A stretch of 64,000 nt of DNA from Saccopteryx bilineata (GCF_036850765.1 NC_089501.1:16592997-16656996); one strand, 5' to 3'; positions 24,672 through 36,337 are shown, counted from the stretch's first letter. Program-made: numbers and translations. Notes: generated from the sequence alone by a model not told the origin.

Positions 24672-24804
24672 AAGAAAGTGCATTGTTTTACAATTAAGTT
24701 TTTGTGGTTTCATTTTAAGTAAAGAAAGTGCAGTTTTAGTTTTGTTTAAAGCAAAGAAAATGCAGTTTTAATTTACATTTAGTGTTAAGAAAGTGCAGTT
24801 TTAG
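24672..24804 (+). repeat. Four imperfect AAGAAAGTGCAG units in the Tigger 3' region
   Basis: Units of about 18 bp start at 24672, 24722, 24754 and 24787, three of them sharing GCAGTTTTAR. They lie after the transposase stop and before the right terminal repeat. They may be internal binding sites or simple duplication products; the sequence alone does not decide. Confidence 0.7.
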
Positions 24805-25183
24805 TTTCTGTGTCTACAATGCCTGCATCCCTTCTTCCCTCCCTCCTCCTCCGCCATTCACCTCCATTAGCCACACTCATCTGTCTCCAAGGTAAGAATA
24901 CAGTACTAAATACCACTTTTTTTCTCTTATTTCATATATTTTGTTAGCATTGGTAAAGTATACATGTATGTTTCTTAATTAAAAACATGTCTTTTTTTAT
25001 AATTTAGGATGGTTTGGGGATGTTTCACAGGGCTGGAAAGGATTAAATCTATTTCAGTTATTTTAAATGGGAGAAATTTGTTTGATATACAAATTGACTA
25101 ACTTATGAGCTTGGTTACAGAACGAATTAAATTCATATCTCTAGGTACCTGTGTACATCAAATGAGTACTACTATACATTTTA

Positions 25184-25527
25184 ATTTTTTAATTTTTTTT
25201 TCTTTTACAGAGACAGAGAGAGACATAGACAGGGACAGACATACAGGAACAGAGAAATGAGAAGCATCAATCATTAGTTTTTCATTGCGCGTTGCAACAC
25301 CTTAGTTGTTTATTGATTGCTTTCTCATATGTGCCTTGACCGTGGGCCTTCAGCAGACCGAGCAACTCCTTGCTTGAGCCAGCGACCTTGGGCTTGGGCT
25401 CAAGCTGGTGAGCTTTTGCTCAAACCAGATGAGCCTGCGCTCAAGCTGGCAACCTTGGGGTTTCGAACTTGGGTCCTCCGCATCCCAGTCTGACACTTTA
25501 CCCACTGTGCCACCACCTGGTCAGGCC
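25184..25527 (-). mobile_element. tRNA-headed SINE (family C)
   Basis: Minus-strand copy with a T-rich (A-tail) left end and the GACCAGGTGGTGGCACAGTG tRNA-like head at the right. The flanking repeat TACTAYACATTTTA occurs at 25170-25183 and 25528-25541 with one mismatch. It lies only about 15 bp outside the Tigger right end, so it was not part of the transposon. Confidence 0.9.
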
Positions 25528-25713
25528 TACTACACATTTTAAAAAACTTTATTTTGGTTAAGACACTTAAGTCACTTTTAGAGTATTCAGAATGATGTCA
25601 TTCAGAAAAGGGGCAAAGAAAAATACATACTATAACTTTTTGAATCATAGAATCCTTTTTGAGTTTTAGCTATTACAAATTTGTATCAACCAAACAGTCA
25701 TTTTTTAATTTCT

Positions 25714-26032
25714 TTCTTTTTTTTTTTATATCAGAGACAGACAGGAAGAGGGACAGAAAGGGACAAACAGGAGGGGAGAGAGATGAGAAGCATCAATTCT
25801 TTGTTGCGGCATCTTAGTTGTTCATTGATTGCTTTCTCATATGTGCCTTGACTGGAGGGCTACAGCAGACCGAGTGACCCCTTACTCAAGCCAGCAACCT
25901 TGGGCTCAAGCTGGTGAACCTTGCTCAAACCAGGATGAGCCTGTGCTCAAGCCAGTGACCTTGGGGTTTCGAGCCTGGGTCATCCACGTCCCAGTCTGAC
26001 ACTCTTTTCACTACACCACTGTCTAGTCAGGC
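25714..26032 (-). mobile_element. tRNA-headed SINE (family C), diverged
   Basis: Same body as the copy at 25184, with more substitutions and some deletions. A T-rich left end is the A tail. A short target repeat TAATTTCT is visible at 25706-25713 and 26033-26040. Two copies of the same family, in the same orientation, lie within 900 bp. Confidence 0.87.
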
Positions 26033-26040
26033 TAATTTCT

Positions 26041-27124
26041 CTTCTACTTGTAGTACTCTGATCATGCTATTAAGAATATTAACTTTTATATATTTGTTCC
26101 TTCCTTTGGTATTTTCTGGAGCCAAATAAACACATTTAATCTCTCAAGCAATTTAGTTTGTGAATTGTAAAATATCTATAGTTAGTGGGGTTTTTTTTAT
26201 ATCAGTCATACTAAATATTCATGTTAGGTAGTTTTGTTTTATTCTCATAATTTTTAATTAATTCAGTTCTTATATAGCTAATGTATTTACAGGATGCATT
26301 TACATAACTTGGGGTCTCTTACTCTCTATTTTCTGAACTTGCACAATCATTCACTGAGGAGGGCATTCTCACTCTCATCTGAATCAGAAAAGATTACACA
26401 AAGTATTGGAGGCTATCTGAAGTTTAGGAAAGACGGAACATCCAGAGAGTCAATATGTTATGAAGAAACCCAAGCACTTACTACTATGATTGATAAACTG
26501 TCACTTTGGAAATTGAGTTGAGGGTAATTACCTTCATTATTTTTCAAGATAGAAGCCAAATTTAAATAAGTCAAATTTAACAAATTTTGAGTTACCAGTA
26601 AAAGAAGGTAAAAAAAATCTATATGAGATGGTCTCCTAGGAAAAGGCACAAGACTGTAATGATCACACACTGGGTGATGAAATGCATTTAAATTTACCTA
26701 AGAAAAATGTTTTTTAATGAATTCATTTGTTCTTCTTTTTATAACCCTGTGAAATTGTCATGTAAAAATTTCAGATACTCCCGAGTGTGATGTTGAGAGG
26801 CCATTTCCACTCCTATTATAGAACTACACAATGCAATATAACCTGTTGTGCCTCACTGCTTAATCACATAATGGCATTTAGAAATTGTTCATACTGCCTG
26901 GGAAAAAATCTTGCCATATGCTATTATGGCAACATATGTTTTTATTGTGATTTTTATGTCATAAGAAAAAATATCAAAGCACTCAGAAAACATCTTAAGT
27001 GAGTAACCATAACATAATCACCAAGCAGAGCAAGAGAACTTCTTGAACAAAGGGTATACCTAATAAGAATTACTTTTCCATAAGGTATTGCTATGATAAA
27101 ATATGCATACTTTTAAACTCTTCT
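26041..27124. other. No gene recognised
   Basis: About 1.1 kb of AT-rich sequence with no coding signature beyond short random open frames. Confidence 0.4.
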
Positions 27125-27138
27125 AAAACTGTGGTACA

Positions 27139-27355
27139 TGGCCTGACCTGTGGTGGTGCAGTGGATAAAGCGTCGACCTGGAAATGCTGAGGTCGCCGGT
27201 TCGAAACCCTGGGCTTGCCTGGTCAAGGCACATATGGGAGTTGATGCTTCCAGCTCCTCCCCCCTTCTCTCTCTCTGTCTCTCTCTCCTCTCTCTCCCTC
27301 TCTCTCCTCTCTAAAATGAATTAAAAATAAATAAATAAATTTACTAAAAAAAAAT
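27139..27355 (+). mobile_element. Short tRNA-headed SINE (family B)
   Basis: Head GACCTGTGGTGGTGCAGTGG with a B-box-like GGTTCGAAACC, then a short body ending in a CT-rich run and an A-rich AAATAAAT tail. The total is about 217 bp. The 14-bp target duplication AAAACTGTGGTACA lies at 27125-27138 and 27356-27369. The perfect flanks suggest a young copy. Confidence 0.93.
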
Positions 27356-27369
27356 AAAACTGTGGTACA

Positions 27370-27959
27370 GAAATATCATCACTAAGGCAAGAGCCAGTGA
27401 GACCAATTTGTGTTACATCATTGTATATGTTCAAGCAGAGCAATAAATTGATGGTTGTTTTTTTTTTTGTTTTGTTTTTTTGGTATCCCAACAATAAAGG
27501 CAATTATTTATTATGTCCTGTTATAGAAGCTTTAAAATATGAACAAATATTTATAATAAATTTATTATCTGTGTGTTAGGTATACCTCATATTCTTAATT
27601 AACCACAAAATAAAGATCTAAACGAAGTCTTGAAATGTTTAATGATAAAATGAAATTCTGCTACATGGCAACGTAAAATGTTTCATGATTTCCTTCACAG
27701 GAATAAAATAGTTTGGGAGAAAATATGCTAAATTATATTGTTATGTTAAAGATATGTTAATTTAATTATCAGATATTTGTGTTATATTTTTAAAAACACA
27801 GAATAGAAGTTCATTTGAGGCAAGAATACTTCAAAAAAAGTATTTTTTTTTAAAAAATAGTCAAAACAGTGTATGAAAATGTTCTCCAACTTAAAATTGA
27901 TTGCATTTGAGGGACTACTTAAAGGACAACAAACGAAGTTGTCCTTTGAAAATATTAAT
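27370..27959. other. AT-rich sequence, nothing recognised
   Basis: No coding or repeat assignment could be made for this 590-bp stretch. Confidence 0.4.
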
Positions 27960-28970
27960 TCCTATTGGCATTGAGTTGTGCTTTATTGATATGAATGTGT
28001 AAATTTTTTTAGCCTGTTGGTGTGATAGATTGCATTAACCAATCCTTGAATGTTGGACCATCTTTGTATATCTGGAATGAATTCTATTTAATTGTTGTGT
28101 ATAATTATTTTTATACATTGTTGAATTGAATTTGCTACTATTGTATTGAGGATTTTGCATCTGTTCATAAGAGATGTTGTTCTGTAGTTTAATTTTATTT
28201 TTATTCTTATTTTTGTATTTTTCTGAAGTTGGAAACGGGGATGCAGTCAGACAGACTCCCGCATGCGCCCAACCGGGATCCACCCGGCATGCCCACCAGG
28301 GGGCAATGCTCTGCCCATCTGGGCGTCTCTCTGTTGTGACCAGAGCCATTCTAGCTCCTGAGGCAGAGGCCACGGAGCCATCCTCAGCGCCCGGGCCAAC
28401 TTTGCTCCAATGGAGCCTTGGCTGCGGGAAGGGAAGAGAGAGACAGAGAGGAAGGAGAGGGGAAGGGGTGGAGAAGCAGATGGGCGCTTCTCCTGTGTGC
28501 CCTGGCCAGGAATCAAACCCGGGACTCCTGCACACTAGGCCGATGCTCTACCACTGAGCCAATCAGCCAGGGCCAGTTTAATTTTCTTTTAATATATTTT
28601 TTCTGATTTTGATATTGGATAATGCTGACCTCACAGAATGATTTAGAAAAAAATTTCTCTGCTTTTATCCTCTGAAAGGGATTTCAGATAGTTAGTATAA
28701 TTTCTTCCTTAAATGTTTGGTAGAATTTATTAATAAATCCATCTATGCCTGAGTATTTTTTTCATGGTCTTATTAATCATTTATACATGTTCTTTTGTGA
28801 AGCTATGGTTTGCCCACTGTCACTGGATTATTTGCTTTTATTATTAATTTGTAAGAGGAATTAATAAATCTATATAAATCCTTTGTCAGTTACATGTATT
28901 GCAAATATGTTCTCTGGTCAGGTGGATCAAATATGCTGGTCATGTTGGCCAACTGTGTTTTAAAACATGT
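27960..28970 (-). mobile_element. Old L1 ORF2 fragment, antisense, split by a SINE
   Basis: Plus-strand text around 28040-28185 and 28600-28760 matches diverged antisense L1 reverse-transcriptase sequence. Examples are GAGGATTTTGCATCTGTTCA and TAATGCTGACCTCACAGAAT. The part after about 28880 (TCCTTTGTCAGTTACATG) resembles antisense late ORF2. A family A SINE interrupts it at 28197-28574. No open frame survives. Confidence 0.75.
28197..28574 (-). mobile_element. Rhin-type SINE (family A)
   Basis: Minus-strand copy with a mixed T-rich (A-tail) left end and the tRNA-like head at right (GGCCCTGGCTGATTGGCTC). The direct repeat AGTTTAATTTT occurs at 28186-28196 and 28575-28585. It is inserted into the old antisense L1, so it is younger than that element. 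Confidence 0.93.
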
Positions 28971-29090
28971 TTCCTTCTGCTAAATTGGTCATGAGTATCA
29001 TGCTTCTCCTCCTCCTCTTCATTTACCTCCTCCTCCTCTTCTAATTCTTTGTCTTCTTATTCCTTTTTTCCTTCTTCTTTGTTTTTAATT

Positions 29091-29214
29091 TAATGAGGGG
29101 AGGCAGAGACAGACTCCCGCATGCACCCTGATGGGGATACACTCAGCAAGCCCACTAGGGGGCGATGTTCTGCCCATCTGGGGTCATTGCTCTGTTGCAA
29201 CTGGAGCCATTTTT

Positions 29215-29270
<56 letters not shown>

Positions 29271-29378
29271 TCATCTTTCTTTCTTTCTTAGCATCTGAAG
29301 TGGAGGCCATGGAGCCATCCTCAGCGCCCAGGGCCAAATTGCTCCAATCGAGCCAGGGCTGCAGGAATGGAGGAGAAA

Positions 29379-29422
<44 letters not shown>

Positions 29423-29499
29423 GAGAGGAGGAGTAGATGGGTACTTCTCCTGTGTGCCCTGACTGAGAATTGAACCCAGGACATTCACATGCCAGGCCT
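29091..29499 (-). mobile_element. Family A SINE carrying an internal CTTT microsatellite
   Basis: The body (CCACTAGGGGGCGATGTTCT and the flanking blocks) is recognisable, but it is split at 29213-29290 by a (CTTT)n run replacing the usual ATTCTAGCACCTGAGG region. A second GA-rich run lies at 29386-29419. The tRNA-like head is truncated near 29499, ending at the GCCAGGCC region. Target repeats are not clear. Confidence 0.82.
29213..29290. repeat. (CTTT)n microsatellite
   Basis: About 19 tandem TTTC units with one imperfection near 29272, located within the SINE body. Likely polymorphic. Confidence 0.95.
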
Positions 29500-31008
29500 G
29501 GCCTTCTTCATCTTCTTATATTTAAACTTTCCTATGTTTTACATGTACTTTTTTTACTTAATGTTAGATTTCTGTCATAATAGCATAAATAAAAAGTCAT
29601 CTCTTTTACTTGTAGGCTTTAGAAGTCATTTAAAAGGGTGTGAGTTAGTAAAATTCTATAGATCTTTTTAAAATCAATGTCTTCTTGGGAAATTTGATCT
29701 TCTTCACAAAGTGTGGATGAATCACTATCTAATAAATACTTAAAGGATTCCGCAGTACAGTGTCTTCATTAAATTGCTATCTGTGACTGGTATTTGAGAG
29801 CTGTGATTATAAGAATGTCTCTAATGTAGCAACATTAGAAGCTCTAGAGTCAGCAAAATAACTAAAGAATATTTGCTGAGTAGTACTATATACTGAAATA
29901 AGCACTGAAATTATATGATTTTTAATAGTTGCTGTAAATGTAATTGCAAATATTCTTTTAATATATGCATGAAATTTTGCTGGAAACTACTAGCAAACAC
30001 TGATAACAAAGATAATACCTTCTGAAAACATGGTCCAAATGTTTTTCTAAGCTAACTCATTGAATCCTCTTTAAAATCATTAGCACTCATTATCTCCATT
30101 ACATATAGGATGGTTCAGAACAAAAAGATTAGGTAACTGTCTCAAATTTATACAATGGATGTACTAATATTATATAAGGAAATAAAAGCAGACTTATTCT
30201 CTGGTAGATTACGTCCTTACAACCTTTTTTCTCAAATATACTGAAATGACATAAATAGTCGCCATCTCCAAGTCCATATTTCTGTAAAAGGAATAACCAG
30301 TTTTGTTTAAAAAATCAAGTTTTTAGGAATACACAGAGAAGGATGCAGACAGAAAAAATGGCTCAGATTTCTTTTTCCTCTTACTTTTTCACTTTGAAAT
30401 AATTAGCATCAAATACAGTTACAAAAATAGTAAAAAGAAAATAGTATTCTTTCCCCAATTCTCTCCATTGGTGACAATTTATATAAATCAAAACCAGAAA
30501 ATCTACATTGGTACCTGACAATTAACTAGGATGCAAACATTATTCAGTTTTCAGTATTTTAAAATCGATATTCATTTTGTGTGTGTGTTTGTGTATAGTT
30601 TTATATAAATTTATTTTGTGTACAGATTAATTTATTTCATGTATAGATTCACTTTCCATGTGTAGATTTCTAATTTAAATCAATAATCTCACAGGGCTAG
30701 AACCAATGTTTTTTTTTTCATCGCTAACCATAGTGTGGAAGCTTTCTTACTGATTCAGTCACTTGCAAAACACATGAGATGATGTTCTGAAGGAATTTCA
30801 TTACCCGGGTTTGCTCTTGGACATATATGATAAGTCCTGGTTTACTTACTTGGGACACAAAGAAGAGGTTAGGTTTCTAAGTCCTTGTTGTATCAAGGAG
30901 AACCCTTCTCTTTTATTCCAATCAGGCATAAAGATTGGAAGAACTTTGTCCACCTCAGTTATATAACATGTGCCCACCAATTCCTCTGCAATTATCAGTG
31001 GAACAATT
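29500..31008. other. No gene recognised
   Basis: About 1.5 kb of AT-rich sequence. No repeat family or coding region was assigned. Confidence 0.4.
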
Positions 31009-31314
31009 TTTTTTTTTTTTACAGAGACAGAGAGAGAGATAGACAGGGATAGACAGACTGTAATGGAGAGATGAGAAGCATCAATCATTAGTTTTCCGTT
31101 GCGCATTGCAAAGCCTTAGGTGATCATTGATTGCTTTCTCATATGTGCCTTGACCATGGGCCTTCAGCAGACCAAGTAACCCCTTGCTTGAGCCAGCGAC
31201 CTTGGGTCCAAGCTGGTGAGCTTTTTGCTCAAACCAGATGAGCCCGCGCTCAAGCTGGTGACCTCAGGGTCTCGAACCTGGGTCCTTGGCATCCCAGTCT
31301 GATGCTCTATCCAA
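31009..31314 (-). mobile_element. tRNA-headed SINE (family C), 5'-truncated
   Basis: Minus-strand copy with poly(T) at left (31009-31020). The right end stops at GATGCTCTATCC, about 25 bp short of the tRNA-like head start found in other copies. CAATTTTTT lies at both edges, which looks like a T-rich target duplication. Loss of the head start removes part of the A box, so this copy probably could not be re-transcribed. Confidence 0.85.
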
Positions 31315-31439
31315 TTTTTTTTTTTTTAAGCATTCCCATTTCCGTGAAATACAACATCAAGTTACTCAGAAACTTTGGCAAATACTAGACTCATTTTTCA
31401 TCAGTCTCTGCCTCCTCCAAATTCAATTAATTAACAAAT

Positions 31440-32135
31440 GATGGCCACTCTATATCCTTACTCTCTCTCAAGTTGGCTTTCTTGTGTGCTTCTTCTCAGC
31501 TACTGCTATATTTCTGGCCGTTAAGATCTCTGGTCTGAGTACTATCATTTGCCTTTTACTTGCTCTTTCTCTTTCCACAAACACGTAATGTATTTCTTAT
31601 ATTCCACTTTGCGATCAGACTGCATATAACATATGAATACCTCTCCTATTAAATGTCTGTCATTAATTTCACCATCGCTAATGGATACAATTCAAATTCC
31701 TTAAAATAATGACTCTTTATAATTTTACCATACCCATCTCTTCAGTGTCATTTACTACAAGTTCCCTTCCCAGAGCTGAGGCTTCTGTGAAGGTTAAACA
31801 CCTCCATTGAATGCTCAGTATTCTCTCACACTCTCATTCCTTCTCCACAAGTATACATTCAGTGTCTCCCTTTGCTCAAACACCAGTTTTTGCCTTTTTA
31901 AATGACATAATTTGATTTATCTTTCATAAGGCAGAACTTTTCTCTCTTCTAAAAAGCAGTTTATTGTGTTTCTTCTACCCAGCTGTTCACAATGTTTCCA
32001 ATATGCATTAGAATTCTGAACTACATTATACTTTCCACCTTATCCCCTGAATTGGAAGACCCCTAGTGTGAGAACTGTCATTTGATTTTATATTTCAAGT
32101 ACTCTAAATATAATTTTATGAATATTTGTTGAATA
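31440..32135 (+). mobile_element. Probable L2 LINE 3' region, old
   Basis: The text reads like diverged L2 3' sequence. Examples are CCTTACTCTCTCTCAAG, a pyrimidine-rich stretch around CACTCTCATTCCTTCTCCAC, and the tail AATATTTGTTGAATAAATAA near 32125. No frame survives. The call is a recognition of style and tail, not an alignment. Confidence 0.5.
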
Positions 32136-32264
32136 AATAATTGTCATAAATAGCAATAAAATTATAGGATGCAATTGCTGCAAGATAACTGAGAAATTAT
32201 TTAATTTATATTCTAAATTTTATAGATTATAAAATTGAGACCTAGAGAGATATCCATAACAAAG

Positions 32265-33060
32265 TGTTATGGTTGAAACAGATCCCCCAAAGAGATAGGT
32301 TGACATCCTAAACATCATTACCCTCAGTCATAACCTTATTTTGGGAAAAGGATTATTGCAGAAATAAATAGTTCAATTATGAGAAGGCCATACTGGAATC
32401 CAGTGGCCTTTTAATCCAGTATGCCTGGAATACTTATAGAAAGATAAGAAGACACAGACACATGAGAGCAGAATACTATGCAATAAAAGAATAAAATAAA
32501 CTAACAAACAAAATAGAAGCAGACTCATAGAGAACACACTGACAGCTGTCAGAGTGGAGGGGGTTGGGGGCTTGGTAAATAGGGTGAAGCAATTAATAAA
32601 AAACAAAATCAAACCAAAAACCAGAGAAGAAAAAATGAAACCTCACAGACACAGACAACAGTATTGTGTTTACCAGGAGAGGTGATGGGGTGGGGTGGGG
32701 GTATAAGAGAGTAGAGGAGGGATAAATGGTCATGGAAGAAGACTTGACTTAGGGTGGTAAACATACAATACAATGTGCAGATGGTGTATTATAGAACTGT
32801 ACACATGAAACCTATATAATTGTATTAATTAATGTAACCCAATAAATTCAATTAAAAGAAAAACAAACAAAAAAATAGACACAGCAATTGATTAGAGTGT
32901 GAAATCTGCTAGCTAAGAAATGCCAAAGACTGCTGGCAGACCATCAAAAGCTAGAAGGAGAAAAGGAAGGATTCTCTTTTGCAGATTTCAGATGGATCTT
33001 AACCCTCCCAACAAGCTCATTTCCGACATCTAGCTTCCAGAGTTTTGTCTAGGATCCAGG
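32265..33060 (+). mobile_element. MLT1-type (ERVL-MaLR) solo LTR, interrupted
   Basis: It begins TGTTATGGTTGAAACAGATC and continues with CATAACCTTATTTTGG, GAGAAGGCCATACTGGAAT and TTTTAATCCAGTATGCC, all diverged MLT1 landmarks. After the L1 insertion it resumes with GAAATGCCAAAGACTGCTGG and CATCTAGCTTCCAGAGTTTT. The 3' end is eroded. This is an ancient LTR shared across placental mammals, with no internal retroviral sequence. Confidence 0.8.
32458..32876 (+). mobile_element. L1 3' end inserted in the MLT1 LTR
   Basis: Contains the typical older L1 3' UTR ending: GGTGGTAAACATACAATACA, then GTATTATAGAACTGTACACA and CCCAATAAATTCAATTAAAA. The repeat AGACACAG flanks it at 32450-32457 and 32877-32884, possibly the target duplication. 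The left boundary is approximate. It carries no usable ORF. Confidence 0.72.
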
Positions 33061-34200
33061 TCCTGAACAACATATTTCTAATATTTTTAGTTTTATCCCA
33101 ATAATAATACTTGGACTTGGATGCCTTTCCAAAGACAAGTAGCTTAATTTTATAAACAATTAGAGACTTCTTAGATAAAACATGTATTACTTTTATTTTT
33201 TACAGACATAATTTAAGGGTAACCTAGATATACTGTGTCATTCAGCTCCATATTTGTTATAAATCTTGGCTATTTTTATGTCAACTTTACTCTGCTATAA
33301 TGTCCGATTGTTTGGTCAATTATCCGTCTGTATGTTGTCATGGAACATTTATTTAAATGATTTAACTAACATTAACAATCAGTAGACCTCCAGTAAAGCT
33401 ATTACTCTCAACTAATCTGTTGACAGTCTAAGAATAAAGACTAAAGTTTCTTAAATAAGCAATTTTGCCTCAAAACTGTAAAGCCATCTATTTTGCCTGA
33501 ACTTTCAACCTGCTGGTTTTCCCTTCCCTAGAGTTCAGATTTGCCAGCCCATAATACCATAGGTAATAAGCCGGTTCCTATAGATAAACCTTGTTCCTGC
33601 TTTCTCTCTCTCATATATGTATAATGTCTCACATATTCTTGGTAATTAAAATGCTAGTGAAAAAAAACATACATTGAAGAGATAATAAATTCCAGAACAA
33701 CAACATGTACAATTAATTGTAAAAGAAAAGAAGATAAGGAATTTATATTTAAAAGAACATTGATCAATTTAAGATATGGGAGATGATTATAACTATAAAG
33801 GCTGGCCATGTAGCAGGTGGCCAAATTCCATTAGGTCATGCCATAGAATGGCTTAGATCACTGTTCCCCTTTTCAGTTCCTGCAATGATTAGGTGAGTAA
33901 TTTGAGCATTTAGCCAAAATACTTTCCTGACTCTGTCATCTCCCCTGTCTCTGACTGAATATGAATACTATGGAGACTAGAGAAGGATATATTTCCAAGG
34001 TCATAATATTTACTCCTCCATGATCTTATCCTTTTAAATATCATCAAAGACCAGTGAGGGGACAGTTATATTTTGCTTTTACATTTTTTACTTGCAATGT
34101 CTATTCATCCATACTGAATCATGTGATAAACTATAAGTGTGTTTGTTTAAATGTGCATTTGATTTTAGCTCATTAAGCTTTTTAATATGAGACAAAGTGA
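33061..34200. other. No gene recognised
   Basis: About 1.1 kb of AT-rich sequence without an assignable repeat or coding feature. Confidence 0.4.
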
Positions 34201-34499
34201 ACAATCATAGAATCTATCAGAATGTCTAGAGAACAGTTCCAATCCCTCCCCTCCCCGCCCTGTTACCCCCAACTACTTTGCTCTGAAGGTTTTATTACTC
34301 TTATGCCTGCTGGGGTTTTTGGACCACCCATAATTTCTATCAGTTGTTCATGGTCTCCCAATGCAAGAAACTTTCTTCTCAGTCCCATGTTGCACATTAT
34401 TAGAGCAGCAGTTGCTGGTTGTGTACTGGGCTTTCCTGGATGTGGTTGCTCTCCTAAATCTTGAGCCTGTGATTCTTTGTACTACAGCTCACTGTACCT

Positions 34500-35566
34500 T
34501 GGCCATGGGAGCAGCATTCCACAGCACAGTAAGGCAAGCCAGCCTTTCTTGCTATATACTACAAATTGTATCTAGAGAACACCTGTAGGCCCTCTGGCAT
34601 AATCCACTTGCAAAAGGGGGTGGCTTCTTTTATTCTTAGTTCTTTGCCAGATGTCAGCATGTCAGAGAAGGTCACCCCTTCCCCAGAATCTTTGACTACT
34701 TGGGCAACCCTTGGATCAACTGAGTAGATATCTAAAGGCGTTCACATATGTTATGGATGGCCAGACACTCTCTCATCTGATGGAACTCTCTAGAGAGCTT
34801 CTGCTTTTTATCTTTCAACGAGAACATTCCTGATAAAGTACATTTCTGAAGAGTTAGCACATTTGGCCAAATTCAGGCAGTCATTTTAACACAGCATGTC
34901 CTGACCAGCGATCATCACCATATTTATATTCTGACATACAATATTCTTATCATCAATGCCAATAGTCTGGCCACTCAGTTTGGTCAATGGCAGCAACATT
35001 TCCTATCCAAGGTCATTCTTTTGGGGGTAAAGAATGCCGGATATCTCTTGCCTCATAAATACTAAATATATAAATTAAGGACACAAAGGCCTCAGCACAT
35101 TCCAAAGGCACAATAAAAGCCTCTCCAAAACACCCTTCATCTCCTTTAGGATGTCCAAACTTCTTGAGAGAGACAATGGCACTCATTTCACTTGTTAAAA
35201 TACCCAATGTTGAATTCTTGAAAAAGGAATTTACTGGCTTTAAGCAAAAAGTCTACAGAATACCATCAGGTTTTATTTAAACAAATTCAAATTCAATTCA
35301 ATTAAACATGGTACATTTTAGTTCTTAGTAAATCTTCAGGAATGAATTATAGTAAAAAATGTGACTCCGTTTTTGATGTTTTAACTTTTGACAGGTTTCA
35401 AACACCTCAGTTCCAGTTTCCCTTTATACCACATCTGGGAAAGCTGATAAAATACCCTAAGGACTCTCTCCTTTGGCACCAGTAGGCAGTTCGAACCATA
35501 AGTCATGAGTTTACACATGTGGGTACCTTCATCCCAGCTCACCTCCTTACCATCATACAGCTCCAT
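34500..35566 (-). pseudogene. Unidentified coding-like remnant, possibly a processed pseudogene
   Basis: On the minus strand, a 61-codon frame (35566-35381) and a 64-codon frame (35207-35013) have protein-like composition, with mixed charged and hydrophobic residues, Cys and Trp. Between and after them the minus strand continues to give protein-like stretches broken by stops and frame changes, for example around 34650-34740. I do not recognise the family. The SINE at 35580 separates it from a further possible upstream piece near 35960-36020. It could be a decayed retrocopy or chance. Confidence 0.25.
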
Positions 35567-35579
35567 GTCAGTTGCCTTT

Positions 35580-35943
35580 TCTTTTTTTCTTTTCTTTCTT
35601 TCTTTATTTTATTTTTTTTGTGACAGAGAGAGAGACAGAGAGAGGGACAGATAGGGACAGACAGCCAGGAAGGGAGAGAGATGAGAAGCATCAATTCTTT
35701 GTTGCTGCACCTTAGTTGTTCATTGATTGCTTTCTCATATGCGCCTTGACGGGGGGGGGGGGGGGGGAGGGCTACAGCAGACTAGGTGACCTCCTGCTTA
35801 AGCCAACGACCTTGGGTTCAAGCTAGTGAGCTATGCTCAAACCAGATGAGCCCACGCTCAAGCCAGCGACCTCGGGGTTTCGAAATGGAGTCCTCCACGT
35901 CTCAGTCTGATGCTCTATCCACTGTGCCACAGCCTGGTCAGGC
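35580..35943 (-). mobile_element. tRNA-headed SINE (family C) with a poly-G run
   Basis: Minus-strand copy with a T/C-rich left tail and the tRNA-like head ending in GCCTGACCAGGCTGTGGCAC. Target duplication TCAGTTGCCTTT is at 35568-35579 and 35944-35955. It carries an unusual run of about 17 G at 35751-35767 where other copies have a short GGAGGG or GCGGGC. Confidence 0.92.
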
Positions 35944-36337
35944 TCAGTTGCCTTTCCTTGATTTTTTTCTCAAGCTATTTTTGGAAGGCAGCCTTACTGT
36001 CCCTAGAAAGACTCATTATGTGAGTAATACACCTTTTATACCTTCTGGGAGTGTGTGTGGAGGGTCATGAGTCTCAACATGAAAATGAAATTTAGAGTAC
36101 ATAATTCATCTCACTTGTTGGTGCTAATCAGACAAATATATCAATTCCATCAAGAGTGCTTTATTAAAAAGGAATGCTTGGTTGCTAGTCTCATGGCTTT
36201 ACTTTTCTTCTCTTTCCTTTCCCTTTCTATTCTTCTGTCTCAGGAAGAAGCATTAGGCTGGTTCCTTCTTCCCTGGCCTTATCTCCCCTGCTGTCCTCTT
36301 CATCCCACCTCAAACCCCATCACTGGGGACACAGCAC

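Larger units (their letters stand above)
22620..25153 (+). mobile_element. Tigger (pogo superfamily) DNA transposon, nearly full length, dead
   Basis: Inverted ends are visible: left CAGTGGTGCCTTGAGATACG, and right, reverse-complemented, CACAGGTACCTAGAGATATG. TA dinucleotides flank them at 22618-22619 and 25154-25155. The 2.53-kb length fits autonomous Tigger elements. Inside is a transposase pseudogene (22907-24629), then a 3' region with repeated AAGAAAGTGCAG units. The element probably moved by cut-and-paste in the distant past. A family C SINE inserted just outside its right end. Confidence 0.92.

Noticed and set aside
24672..24804. CRISPR-like spaced repeats
   Set aside because: The units are imperfect, unevenly spaced and inside a eukaryotic DNA transposon. 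No cas gene or prokaryotic context exists.
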